A DNA stretch of 64,000 bases, from contig PBMY01000019.1 in NCBI GenBank assembly GCA_002722795.1, forward strand, positions 1-64,000. The letters run 5' to 3'. Position numbers and translations under genes: made by a program. Positions 1 to 7,637 of the stretch are shown in pieces. The notes beneath the pieces were generated by a model. That model searched no databases. It was not told the origin of the DNA and saw nothing but the letters and a program-made list of their open reading frames with translations. The number at the start of each line of letters is the position of its first letter. The first letter of the stretch is position 1. The stretch comes from Crocinitomicaceae bacterium (GTDB lineage Bacteria > Bacteroidota > Bacteroidia > Flavobacteriales_D > Sanyastnellaceae).

Positions 1-253
1 CAATAAATATCCAAAGCACCCACCATTTTTTGTCTTGGTTTGATGCGATGAATGTTCCAATAGTTTGGATAGAGTCGTTTGCTATTGCTGCATATGCTGC
101 AAATAAAAAACCAACCCACATAGCCATTTGAGGATACGGGGTTGCAAACATTGCAAGCAAGAAAGCGATAGAAATAAACCCTAAGAATGATCGTTCGCTC
201 TTTGGCAACCACACAACTTCCGGGTAGCCAAAAGCTCTAAAGAACTTTTTCAT
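1..253 (-). CDS. PiT-like inorganic phosphate transporter, N-terminal fragment
   Basis: Only the first 84 codons are present; the gene runs off the left edge. The start is the ATG at 251-253. After a short hydrophilic N-terminus come two hydrophobic segments (about residues 25-38 and 43-57), then an A-N-D-S-I-Q-T-x-G-T-F pattern around residues 58-70. This resembles the G-A-N-D-x-A-N-A-x-G-T signature of PiT phosphate permeases. Position downstream of phoB-phoR on the same strand agrees with a phosphate role. The family call rests on one motif and the context, because the C-terminal part is not visible. Confidence 0.55.
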   Translation of the reverse strand, partial: MKKFFRAFGYPEVVWLPKSERSFLGFISIAFLLAMFATPYPQMAMWVGFLFAAYAAIANDSIQTIGTFIASNQDKKWWVLWIFI

Positions 254-284
254 CTCAGATAATTATGATTAGAAAGCCTTGTGA

Positions 285-368
285 TTAAAGAGCTAGGTAG
301 AATACGCTAATCATTAGCGCTATGTATATTACTGCAGAAAGATCGATTTTTTTTGCAACTTTTTCCAT
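285..368 (-). CDS. 27-residue single-helix membrane peptide
   Basis: An ATG-to-TAA frame of 28 codons lies 31 bases upstream of the PiT-like gene and 74 bases downstream of phoR, all on the same strand. The product has a lysine-rich N-terminus (M-E-K-V-A-K-K-I-D) followed by about 18 hydrophobic residues, as expected for a one-pass small membrane protein. No strong ribosome binding site is seen, which is normal for this phylum. I do not recognise a family. It could be a small partner of the transporter or a chance frame; position and clean helix favour a real gene. Confidence 0.45.
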   Translation of the reverse strand: MEKVAKKIDLSAVIYIALMISVFYLAL

Positions 369-442
369 AATAAAAATTTACAATAAAATACGGGTCAAAG
401 TTGCGAACAATGTTGAGCATCAGTGTTAAGCTAACGTTAAGA

Positions 443-1498
443 CTAGGTTAAGTTATCCACAGTTTGATTAGCTTTTTGCAAAGTGAAACTAAATGTTGTT
501 CCCTGTCCGTATGTTGATCTTACGTGGATGTTTTGGCCATGGGACTCAATAATATGCTTAACAATAGCTAGTCCTAGACCTGATCCTCCAGCATTTCTAG
601 ACCTACTCTTATCCACTCTGTAAAACCTTTCATAGATTCTCATCAGGTCTTTCTTTTTGATTCCAATACCATCGTCACTTACTTCAATAAGGACTTTCTC
701 ACCCATGTCAAAAAACTTCAACCTTGTATGTCCTCCATCATTTCCGTAGTTAATGGAGTTTACAAGTAGGTTACTTACGACTTGTTCAATTTTATTTACA
801 TCGCAAATGACCGTGAATTCTTCTTGGTCTGAAACGCTAAGAGTAATGTTTGACTTATCCGCTTTTTTATGGAGACTATCAACAATATCTTTACAGAGTT
901 CTACAATATTTGTAGTCTGTGGGTCGATGCTCATTACGCCAGACTCAATTTTGTAAATGCTATCTAGATCTTCGAGTAACCCAGTCATCCTGTCGATATT
1001 CTTTTCGGCTTTACTCAGGAATTTATTTCTTATTTCAGGGTTGTCTACACCTCCTTCAATAAGAGTCATAATGAATCCTTGAATATTGAAAAGAGGAGTC
1101 TTTAATTCGTGAGCAAGGTTTCCAATAAAGTCCTTTCTAAAAGAGTCAGTTTCTCTGAGTAGCGTAACCTCTTCAATCTGCTCTGAAGCCCAATCCATAA
1201 CATCTTGGTTTACTTTCCCAATTACATCCTCATCCATATTGATTTGAGGATCGCCACTTCCCTTCATTTTGCTGATGGTCTTATATAAGACTTTGATTCT
1301 TTGGTTTATGAATTCCTCAACAGCGTGATAAATTACAAAAAAGCTAATCTCTTCAATCAAAACACCTAGAGCAATTGCATAGAACCAATAGTGTAAAGCT
1401 TTAACAGCAAATAGAATAATCAGGGCAGTAAAAATACTGATTATGCCAAGCTTAATAGCTGAGCGTCTTGCAATTTGTTTAGGGGTGATGTTATTCAT
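443..1498 (-). CDS. phoR: Sensor histidine kinase, PhoR-like
   Basis: This 351-residue membrane kinase should phosphorylate the regulator encoded just upstream. Two adjacent hydrophobic segments near residues 17-57 have almost no loop between them, so there is no real periplasmic sensor domain. The HisKA H-box (L-A-H-E-L-K-T-P) places the phospho-acceptor at His130, followed by an N-box, D-D-G-I-G-I and G-G-S-G-L-G-L-A-I of the ATPase domain. I chose ATG 1496-1498 over an upstream TTG at 1508-1510. It lies 5 bases after the response regulator, as phoB-phoR pairs do, and leads into a PiT-like gene, so phosphate sensing is the best guess but the ligand is not shown. Confidence 0.85.
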   Translation of the reverse strand: MNNITPKQIARRSAIKLGIISIFTALIILFAVKALHYWFYAIALGVLIEEISFFVIYHAVEEFINQRIKVLYKTISKMKGSGDPQINMDEDVIGKVNQDVMDWASEQIEEVTLLRETDSFRKDFIGNLAHELKTPLFNIQGFIMTLIEGGVDNPEIRNKFLSKAEKNIDRMTGLLEDLDSIYKIESGVMSIDPQTTNIVELCKDIVDSLHKKADKSNITLSVSDQEEFTVICDVNKIEQVVSNLLVNSINYGNDGGHTRLKFFDMGEKVLIEVSDDGIGIKKKDLMRIYERFYRVDKSRSRNAGGSGLGLAIVKHIIESHGQNIHVRSTYGQGTTFSFTLQKANQTVDNLT

Positions 1499-1503
1499 TT
1501 GGG

Positions 1504-2187
1504 TTAACAAAGGAATTTATATCCAATTCCCTTTACAGTTATGATCGAATCTTTATCGAGCTTTTCTCTGATTTTTCTGATGTGTACGTCGATGGTTCTA
1601 TCACCTACAATAACTTCTGCACCCCAAATTTTGTCCATAATACCTTCTCTTGTGTGCACAATACCAGGTTTAGAGCATAAGAGAGAAAGGAGCTTAAATT
1701 CTTTACGTGGAAGAACAACTTCGTTTCCGTCAAATAGAACAGTGTGACGTTTAGTGTTGATTTCTACTCGTCCAGCTTTGATGATAGATTCGCTCGTATC
1801 TTCTTTTGTGATGGCCCTTCTTTTTAATAATGCTTTTACTCGGCTTAATAATACTTTGGGCTTGATGGGCTTTAATATGTAATCATCTGCACCAGCATCA
1901 AATCCTGCAATTTGACTATAATCTTCTCCTCGAGCAGTTAAAAAAGCAATAAGAACTGACTTTAAAGTGTCATTTTCTCTTATCCTCTCACAAGTTTCAA
2001 TGCCATCCATTTCAGGCATCATCAAGTCTAATAGAATTAGATCAGGCTTGAATTCTTTAGCAATTGAAATTCCCTCTTCTCCATTACTTGCCACCTTCAC
2101 GTTATACCCATTAGCCTCAAGGTTGAAGGAAATGAAATCTAGAATATCACTTTCGTCATCTACAAGGAGAATTTTCTTAGTCGACAT
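1504..2187 (-). CDS. phoB: OmpR/PhoB-family response regulator
   Basis: A 227-residue transcription factor with an N-terminal receiver domain (acidic Asp10/Asp11, phospho-acceptor Asp54 in L-I-L-L-D-L-M-M-P, Lys near 107) and a C-terminal winged-helix DNA-binding domain (about residues 135-227) ending in the usual T-V-K-G-I-G-Y-K-F motif. Its stop is 5 bases from the start of the cognate kinase, and its start is 1 base from the stop of the upstream VOC gene, so it is read as part of the pheT operon. The phosphate assignment comes from family resemblance and the neighbouring transporter. Confidence 0.88.
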   Translation of the reverse strand: MSTKKILLVDDESDILDFISFNLEANGYNVKVASNGEEGISIAKEFKPDLILLDLMMPEMDGIETCERIRENDTLKSVLIAFLTARGEDYSQIAGFDAGADDYILKPIKPKVLLSRVKALLKRRAITKEDTSESIIKAGRVEINTKRHTVLFDGNEVVLPRKEFKLLSLLCSKPGIVHTREGIMDKIWGAEVIVGDRTIDVHIRKIREKLDKDSIITVKGIGYKFLC

Positions 2188-2188
2188 T

Positions 2189-3253
2189 TTAATCTTTAAT
2201 TCTGTTGAATTTTAAAGCCCAAAGTAACCATTTAGGAAAAGGTTTGTGCGGATCGCGCTTTTGGACATTCAAGAATACGCCTAATTTTTCGAGAATTGGG
2301 ATTTTATATACCTCAATAAGCTCCAACCAACATTCATCAGGATCGTCAATGTATGTACAGTGTACTGAAGTATGGTCTCCCATGCTCAATGCATTATCTG
2401 TATCACATCTAAACCCAAATCCCTTTTCATCCAAAACCTTCCCAAGAGCCTTCATACCTCTAACATCAAAACCTAGATGAGCAATTCCGGTGTCTGCCCA
2501 AATCCTTTCTTCAAAGATGAATCTGCCTTTTCTATCAAGAGCTTGGACTAACTCTATTGTAGTTTCACCCATAACAGCAGCAAATCCGCCAGTACTGGGA
2601 GTGCTTTGTTTGAGTATAACTCTTCTGTAGTTTTCATCACCTCTAGCAAGATGTGACCAATCTTCAAAAGTGCCACTCTGATCTAGCACGATTTCGTCAT
2701 AACCTAGGATGTCACGATAAAGTTGAAAGCTTTCATTCATATTACTTACCCCAATAGTACATCCCATTATTCCTCCTGAAGGGTGGCCGTGGTTTGTAAA
2801 CCATTTGTCAGATTCTAAGATTTGAAATAGATTATTGTCGACGTCTCTCAAGTAAAAAGTTAGTCTGCTTAAAGGATCAAGTACAATTTCTTCATCGCAT
2901 AAATCACCCATAATCTCTCTTGAGTGTTCATGCATCTTCCTAATATCTGGAGTCTTGACGGTTGTACATCCAATTCCCAAATCTCCTTGAGCAAGGTCGA
3001 ATATTGGACCCCTTGGTGTGAATGAAGTAGGTGAAATCACTTCTACTGAACAACCACCTTGATGATTAAGAACCATACTTGCTCTTTTTGTAATGGTTTC
3101 ACCACCACAATGAGAATCCATTAAAGGTGCAGCTGCAACAGCGTCAAAAAATGGAACGTTTAAGCCAAATAATTTTCTGTAAAGCTTTAAACTTTTGTCC
3201 ATATCGCTAACTGCGATTCCTACGTGTTGAATTCCTTGAATAACGTAACTCAT
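2189..3253 (-). CDS. Tandem VOC (glyoxalase/dioxygenase superfamily) protein
   Basis: A 354-residue cytoplasmic protein made of two vicinal-oxygen-chelate halves: residues about 6-145 (starting I-Q-H-V-G-I-A-V) and about 156-315 (starting I-M-G-C-T-I-G-V). Candidate metal ligands are His10, a Glu in C-S-V-E-V, a His in G-I-A-H-L-G and a Glu in C-W-L-E-L. The two-domain build recalls extradiol and 4-hydroxyphenylpyruvate dioxygenases, but the C-terminal helix expected of HPPD is missing, so the substrate is open. The start overlaps the stop of the acyltransferase reading frame by four bases (ATGA), which implies translational coupling to a gene that is now interrupted. Confidence 0.75.
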   Translation of the reverse strand: MSYVIQGIQHVGIAVSDMDKSLKLYRKLFGLNVPFFDAVAAAPLMDSHCGGETITKRASMVLNHQGGCSVEVISPTSFTPRGPIFDLAQGDLGIGCTTVKTPDIRKMHEHSREIMGDLCDEEIVLDPLSRLTFYLRDVDNNLFQILESDKWFTNHGHPSGGIMGCTIGVSNMNESFQLYRDILGYDEIVLDQSGTFEDWSHLARGDENYRRVILKQSTPSTGGFAAVMGETTIELVQALDRKGRFIFEERIWADTGIAHLGFDVRGMKALGKVLDEKGFGFRCDTDNALSMGDHTSVHCTYIDDPDECWLELIEVYKIPILEKLGVFLNVQKRDPHKPFPKWLLWALKFNRIKD

Positions 3254-3957
3254 GATCTAATTGCTTCAATGTAGTTTTTCCAAGCTTCAATCAGCTTGTT
3301 ATTGCCTTGCGACCAAAATCTTTTGCCCTCAACTGCATCTTCGTAGTCGTGATTCAGTCCAACAATTTTGCCGTATAGAATATTTCCCCAATTAGCCCAA
3401 ACATAAAATCCAGCAAATCCAATCCAGAAGGGTGTTATATCATTTTTGCTTAGCCACCATGCTAATATAGAACCAGTAACTATCCATGTTATAGGCAAGA
3501 TGAACATTCCAGGACCAATTTTAAATGTGCTTCTAAATTCAATTTTCTTAACTCCATCACCGTTTTTGTTTATGAAGTAGTGTTGTATTGCTGAAGGAGC
3601 TTGGGCTAGCCATCCAATTGGAAGAAGAAGTCGAGCAAGTAAGCTTTTGCGACGTGTTTGGGTTTCATCATGCCCCCATGCTTCAGTCCTCATAGAATTA
3701 GTGAATCCTGCGCTCACAAGTTCTTCGTAACTCTCTTTTAATTTAGACAACCAGGTTTCGTTATTAGCAGAATTTTTGATGCGATTCAAGTCAGTTAAAA
3801 TAGCTTCCCAATCATCTCCAATTTTTTCAGTAGGCCTCAACGCTCTAACATAAGGTTCTAATAAATCGTATTCTTTTGAAGGTTGGATATCTAAAGTTAA
3901 TTTTCTCAATGCATCAGAAATTCGCTCATTGAGTTTTACATAATCTATAGCCTTTGT
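3250..3957 (-). pseudogene. C-terminal half of an acyltransferase, cut off by an in-frame stop
   Basis: This stretch continues the reading frame of the acyltransferase at 3958-4575 directly after its TAA (3958-3960), with no frame change and no further stop for 235 codons. It encodes a hydrophilic linker, an amphipathic segment (L-L-L-P-I-G-W-L-A-Q-A-P) and two membrane helices (around I-L-P-I-T-W-I-V-T-G and F-W-I-G-F-A-G-F-Y-V-W), which match the usual C-terminal part of about 440-residue Bacteroidota glycerol-3-phosphate/lysophosphatidate acyltransferases. There is no ATG after the stop; a restart could only use TTG 3907-3909, giving 219 residues. The frame is otherwise intact, so the mutation is recent, is a sequencing error, or is read through. 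Confidence 0.75.
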
Positions 3958-4575
3958 TTACTCGTTGTAAAGATCAACCCATTCAATAGGCTTGCCAGCT
4001 CTTAGTGAAAGTCTTCTCCTAAAAGTTGGGTAATGCTCGTAGTCTTGGCCAAATGGTATTAGTTGAATCCTTCCAAGGTCTTTATTCCTTGTATATGCTC
4101 TTCCTAGCAAATCAGAAACACCACGCTTTAATGGGCGAATAGTTTTTTGGGGATTGTGATTACCTTCAGGAAAGAGAGCAAGAGATGCGCCGATCTCTAA
4201 TCTATCTAAACAATTATTCCAAATGATCTCATTTCTCAATCTAATATCAGGCAATCTATCCTTCTGCCTGTAAATAGGAATTTGGTTGAAGGTAAATAAT
4301 ATCTTTTTGAAGATGGGTTTCCAAAAAACATCTGCTCTAGTAAGCCAATGGAATTGCCTATTCATATTTCCACAAATATTGAGGGGATCCATCATGCCGT
4401 TTTGGTGATTGCCAACCATCACTATTGGCGTTTTTTTGTCTGGGAAGTTTTCTAAACCTGTAAGAACGTCTGTTCTGTGAAATCGTTTTGTACCCTGTTC
4501 GACAAATAGTCTAGCTAGGAAATACCCAAGATGTACTCTTTGTACAGGAGGAGTAAGAACGGGTCTTTTCTTCAT
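3958..4575 (-). CDS. 1-acylglycerol-3-phosphate acyltransferase-like protein, catalytic half
   Basis: The first 205 residues of a PlsC-type acyltransferase, which would move an acyl chain to glycerol-3-phosphate or lysophosphatidate at the membrane. All four catalytic blocks are present: N-H-Q-N-G-M-M-D (H-x4-D type, about residues 56-63), the I-P-I-Y-R-Q block, F-P-E-G-N-H, and I-P-F-G-Q-D-Y near residue 175. The frame ends at TAA 3958-3960, where family members continue for about 230 residues. The start is 6 bases after pheT. The truncated protein may still be active, but without its C-terminal membrane part. Annotating this and 3250-3957 as two separate genes would be misleading. Confidence 0.8.
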   Translation of the reverse strand: MKKRPVLTPPVQRVHLGYFLARLFVEQGTKRFHRTDVLTGLENFPDKKTPIVMVGNHQNGMMDPLNICGNMNRQFHWLTRADVFWKPIFKKILFTFNQIPIYRQKDRLPDIRLRNEIIWNNCLDRLEIGASLALFPEGNHNPQKTIRPLKRGVSDLLGRAYTRNKDLGRIQLIPFGQDYEHYPTFRRRLSLRAGKPIEWVDLYNE

Positions 4576-4581
4576 CTATGA

Positions 4582-7035
4582 TTATCTAAGATTACCGCCA
4601 GTTTTTTGAGTAATTGAATCTAAAATGCGAGAAACGCACTTGTCAATTTTTTTGTCTGTGAGAGTAGAATTTGGATCCTGTATAACTAAGCTAATTGCAT
4701 AACTCACCTTGCCTTTATCAAGATTGTCACCCTCGTATACATCAAATAAATTCACCTCCTTAAGTAGCTTCCTCTCAGTTTCAAACGCAGCTGTCTTGAT
4801 CTGTTCAAATGAAACAGACTTATCGATAATCAAACTTAAATCTCTTCTAACTGATGGGAATTTAGGAAGATCATTAGCCACAATCTTATGCTTTTTGCGA
4901 GCTTTCAGTAGAGGCTTAACAAGTAAATCGGCCCAATAAACCGCTCCATCCATTCCACACATTTCTACAACATCAGGATGCACTAATCCAAACCTTCCAA
5001 TACTCTTCTCATCCATAAGTATTTCACTTCCTTCAAGAAGCAATCCTCCTTCATCAGGTCGTTCAGTCACTTTAGTCGCTATACCTATCTGAGAAAACAA
5101 TGCCCAAACCCCTTCCTTAATAGTAAATAGATCGCTCTCAGTAGATTTTTCGTTCCAGTTCTCTTTACTCTTATTTCCCCTAACAAATAAACTCAGGTGT
5201 TCAGTTTCAGAGTATCCATCAGCGGTTTTCATATATGTTCTTCCCAACTCGAATAATCTCAAATCTGAAACCTTGTGATTTTTATTTCTCGCGATTGCTT
5301 CTATCCCTTGGAAAACTAAACTTTGTCTCATTACTCGCAAATCGCTGCTAAGAGGGTTTAGTATTTCTACTGTTTCCTTAGGATTAAGATCCCTGTCATT
5401 TACACTTTCAGCATATGATGCTTTTGTAAGAGAGTTAGACATAATCTCATTGTATCCCTTTGCAACTAGGGTAGAAGCCCAGCCGAAGATTTCGTCTTCG
5501 CGGTTTGGCTTTTGTGGAATTTCTAAAGCAATAGATACGTGAGATGGAATTTCAATTTGATCGAATCCGTGTATTCTCAAAATCTCTTCTATGATGTCAG
5601 CAGGTCTAGTTACATCACTTCTGTATGCTGGGACATGGAGTATCATTGTACTCTCGTCCTTTGAAGAAATCTCAATGTCGAGTGATTCAAGAATAGAAGA
5701 AACTCTATCTCTTTCGAGTTTGGCTCCAATCACTCTGTCCATCATATCCAAATCTAGCTCAATTGTTGCGCCTTCAATCTTTTCATTGTTTGTTACGTGT
5801 GTCGCGCCAAAAACTTTGCCGCCTGCCCAGTTAATAATTAGTTGAGCAACTCTTTTTGCTGCTTCTTCAACCAAATTTGGATCTACCTGTCTCTCGAATC
5901 TAAAAGATGCATCAGTTGAAAGACCATATCTCTTTGCAGATTTCCTCACAGAAATTGGATTGAAAAATGCTGACTCGATTAAAACCCTAGTTGTATTTTC
6001 ACTTACGCCGTGTTCACCTGAGCCGAATACTCCTGCAATGCACATTGCATCTTTTGCATCAGCAATCACAAGATCTTCCGTATCCAATTTTCTCTCGACA
6101 TCATCTAGAGTTGTTATTTTCTCTCCTTTATTCGCTTGTCTAACTATTATTTCTTCACCACCGATCTTGTCATAATCGAATGCGTGAAGGGGTTGGCCTA
6201 ATTCGTGAAGAACGTAATTCGTGGCATCAACGACATTATTGATAGGAGCAACTCCAATTGATTTTAGGAAGCGCTGTGCTTCTTGTGGAGAAGGTCCAAT
6301 TTTCACTCCATCAATTCCTAATAAAATGTATTTAGATGCTAATTCAGCATTAACAACTGAAGCTTTTAATTTGTCGAATCCTTTTGAGAAATCGATGTCA
6401 GCGCTTTCAGGGACACATACATATTGTAATTTTTCCTCTTGGATTTCACATACTGTTCCGTGAATTAAACCCGCCCTTAAGTCTCTAGCTACACCGTAGT
6501 GACCCATGGCGTCATTACGGTTTGGAGTAAGCCCTATTTCCAAGACTTCATCAGATCCAATATTGAAAGCATCACTAACTAATGATCCAGGCTTGAGGCT
6601 TGGGTCTAATTCCATAATCCCACCTGTATCTTCTCCTAATCCAACTTCATCTGGACCGCAAAGCATCCCATTACTTACCTCACCTCTAATTTTCCCCCTC
6701 TTTATTTTAAAAGGCTCGCCACTTGTTGGGTGAATCCATGTTCCATGCTTAGCTACAATTACATTTAATCCTGTTGCAGCGTTGGGTGCTCCACAAACGA
6801 TGTCCAATTCCTCAGATCCAATATCAACTCTGCAAACTTTTAGTCGGTCAGCATTTGGATGTTGGTTGCAGTCAGTAATTTTCCCAACTACTAATCCTTT
6901 CAATCCTCCTGGAATGTCTTCAACTGTTTCAACACCTTCAATCTCTAGTCCTGTAGCAGTTAAAACTGCAGCAGCATCAGTAGCTGAAATGCTAGTTGGC
7001 AAGAACTCCTTGATCTTTCTGTACGATACCTTCAT
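4582..7035 (-). CDS. pheT: Phenylalanine-tRNA ligase beta subunit
   Basis: The 817-residue beta subunit of the alpha2-beta2 enzyme that charges tRNA-Phe. Visible parts are the N-terminal tRNA-binding OB fold (about residues 40-150), the B3/B4 editing region (about 210-390), the B5 domain (about 400-475), the catalytic-like core, and the C-terminal ferredoxin-like anticodon-binding domain (last 95 residues, beginning P-K-F-P-S-V-R-R-D-L-S). Length is normal. I use ATG 7033-7035; an in-frame TTG two codons upstream is less likely. pheS is 3.7 kb away on the other strand. pheT heads a tight minus-strand operon ending in phoR. Confidence 0.97.
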   Translation of the reverse strand: MKVSYRKIKEFLPTSISATDAAAVLTATGLEIEGVETVEDIPGGLKGLVVGKITDCNQHPNADRLKVCRVDIGSEELDIVCGAPNAATGLNVIVAKHGTWIHPTSGEPFKIKRGKIRGEVSNGMLCGPDEVGLGEDTGGIMELDPSLKPGSLVSDAFNIGSDEVLEIGLTPNRNDAMGHYGVARDLRAGLIHGTVCEIQEEKLQYVCVPESADIDFSKGFDKLKASVVNAELASKYILLGIDGVKIGPSPQEAQRFLKSIGVAPINNVVDATNYVLHELGQPLHAFDYDKIGGEEIIVRQANKGEKITTLDDVERKLDTEDLVIADAKDAMCIAGVFGSGEHGVSENTTRVLIESAFFNPISVRKSAKRYGLSTDASFRFERQVDPNLVEEAAKRVAQLIINWAGGKVFGATHVTNNEKIEGATIELDLDMMDRVIGAKLERDRVSSILESLDIEISSKDESTMILHVPAYRSDVTRPADIIEEILRIHGFDQIEIPSHVSIALEIPQKPNREDEIFGWASTLVAKGYNEIMSNSLTKASYAESVNDRDLNPKETVEILNPLSSDLRVMRQSLVFQGIEAIARNKNHKVSDLRLFELGRTYMKTADGYSETEHLSLFVRGNKSKENWNEKSTESDLFTIKEGVWALFSQIGIATKVTERPDEGGLLLEGSEILMDEKSIGRFGLVHPDVVEMCGMDGAVYWADLLVKPLLKARKKHKIVANDLPKFPSVRRDLSLIIDKSVSFEQIKTAAFETERKLLKEVNLFDVYEGDNLDKGKVSYAISLVIQDPNSTLTDKKIDKCVSRILDSITQKTGGNLR

Positions 7036-7054
7036 AGTCAAACTTAAAGTTGGT

Positions 7055-7071
7055 CAAAGTTACTAACTTTG
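7055..7071. promoter_or_regulatory. Back-to-back -7 promoter boxes (pheT and tRNA-Pro)
   Basis: CAAAGTTA-C-TAACTTTG is a perfect inverted repeat. Each arm read outward is TAACTTTG, a perfect match to the Bacteroidota -7 consensus TAnnTTTG. The plus-strand box ends 11 bases before the tRNA-Pro 5' end; the minus-strand box ends 19 bases before the pheT ATG. Spacing suits both genes. No clear -33 TTG is seen for either side. Confidence 0.65.
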
Positions 7072-7082
7072 CGCCTCCGATT

Positions 7083-7155
7083 CGGGATGTAGCTCAGTTG
7101 GTAGAGTACGCGTCTGGGGGACGTGTGGTCGCTGGTTCAAGTCCAGTCATCCCGA
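7083..7155 (+). tRNA. tRNA-Pro (anticodon GGG)
   Basis: A full cloverleaf can be drawn: acceptor CGGGATG/CATCCCG (7083-7089 with 7148-7154), D stem GCTC/GAGT, anticodon stem CGCGT/ACGTG around loop CTGGGGG, T stem GCTGG/CCAGT around TTCAAGT, and discriminator A at 7155. Positions 34-36 of the loop read GGG. CCA is not encoded. An intrinsic terminator follows directly. Confidence 0.97.
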
Positions 7156-7160
7156 CAGTT

Positions 7161-7186
7161 AAAAAGAGGGGATTGCCCCTCTTTTT
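7161..7186 (+). terminator. Intrinsic terminator after tRNA-Pro
   Basis: A perfect 11-bp stem AAAAAGAGGGG/CCCCTCTTTTT with a 4-base loop, ending in a T run, starts 5 bases after the tRNA. Confidence 0.92.
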
Positions 7187-7188
7187 AT

Positions 7189-7196
7189 TAATTTTG
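7189..7196 (+). promoter_or_regulatory. -7 promoter box before the small exported protein gene
   Basis: TAATTTTG matches TAnnTTTG exactly, sits just after the tRNA terminator and 22 bases before the ATG at 7219. No -33 TTG at the best spacing is evident. Confidence 0.5.
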
Positions 7197-7218
7197 TTCT
7201 GAAATTTTTTTATTGCAT

Positions 7219-7551
7219 ATGAAATTAAGTGCCACATTTATAAAGGTAGATTCTTTCAAAAGGGTAGTATTTATCATATTTATGGGACTTATTTCAATCA
7301 GTTTTTTTTCTAAAAATGTTCTGTCCGACTACAGGGGTGATAATCTAGTTGAAATGGTTGAGTTAATGGAAAACGGAGGAGAAGAAAACGAGTCAGAAAG
7401 GGAAGAGTCGAAGGAAGAAATTGACGATTACACGAATTTTGTTCTATATATCACTTTAACAGTTAAAGTAAAAACTGAATATATAGGGGATAAGGTTATT
7501 TGGAATAATTGGCACAGTGAAATATTGACTCCCCCTCCTGAGAGAGCTTGA
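7219..7551 (+). CDS. Small exported or membrane-anchored protein of unknown function
   Basis: A 110-residue protein with one hydrophobic segment near residues 18-32 after a basic start, then a very acidic region rich in Glu and Ser (about 45-68), a short beta-like stretch and a C-terminus ending T-P-P-P-E-R-A. I do not recognise a named family; short exported proteins ending in a similar Pro-rich tail seem to occur in marine flavobacteria, but that is from memory. I use ATG 7219; an in-frame TTG at 7213 would add two residues. It precedes the SulP transporter gene by 86 bases on the same strand, but no functional link is shown. Confidence 0.6.
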   Translation: MKLSATFIKVDSFKRVVFIIFMGLISISFFSKNVLSDYRGDNLVEMVELMENGGEENESEREESKEEIDDYTNFVLYITLTVKVKTEYIGDKVIWNNWHSEILTPPPERA

Positions 7552-7605
7552 TAGGGGAGCTTTGCCTAGGGGCTCGTAAAGGAAACTAGGTATACTATTT
7601 CAATC

Positions 7606-7621
7606 GCTAGCAATAGCTAGC
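7606..7621. repeat. Paired GCTAGC palindromes upstream of the SulP gene
   Basis: Two GCTAGC hexamers (7606-7611 and 7616-7621) are separated by AATA, so the unit reads as both a direct and an inverted repeat. They end 16 bases before the SulP start codon. This could be an operator or a leader hairpin; function is inferred only from position. Confidence 0.3.
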
Positions 7622-7637
7622 AACAATTTCAAATATC

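Noticed and set aside
2189..3253. 4-hydroxyphenylpyruvate dioxygenase
   Set aside because: The two-VOC layout is shared, but the C-terminal active-site helix and usual length of HPPD are missing, so only the superfamily is claimed.
3250..3909. A separate 219-residue gene with TTG start
   Set aside because: It is in the same frame as the acyltransferase before it, separated only by one stop codon, and matches the C-terminal part of that family.
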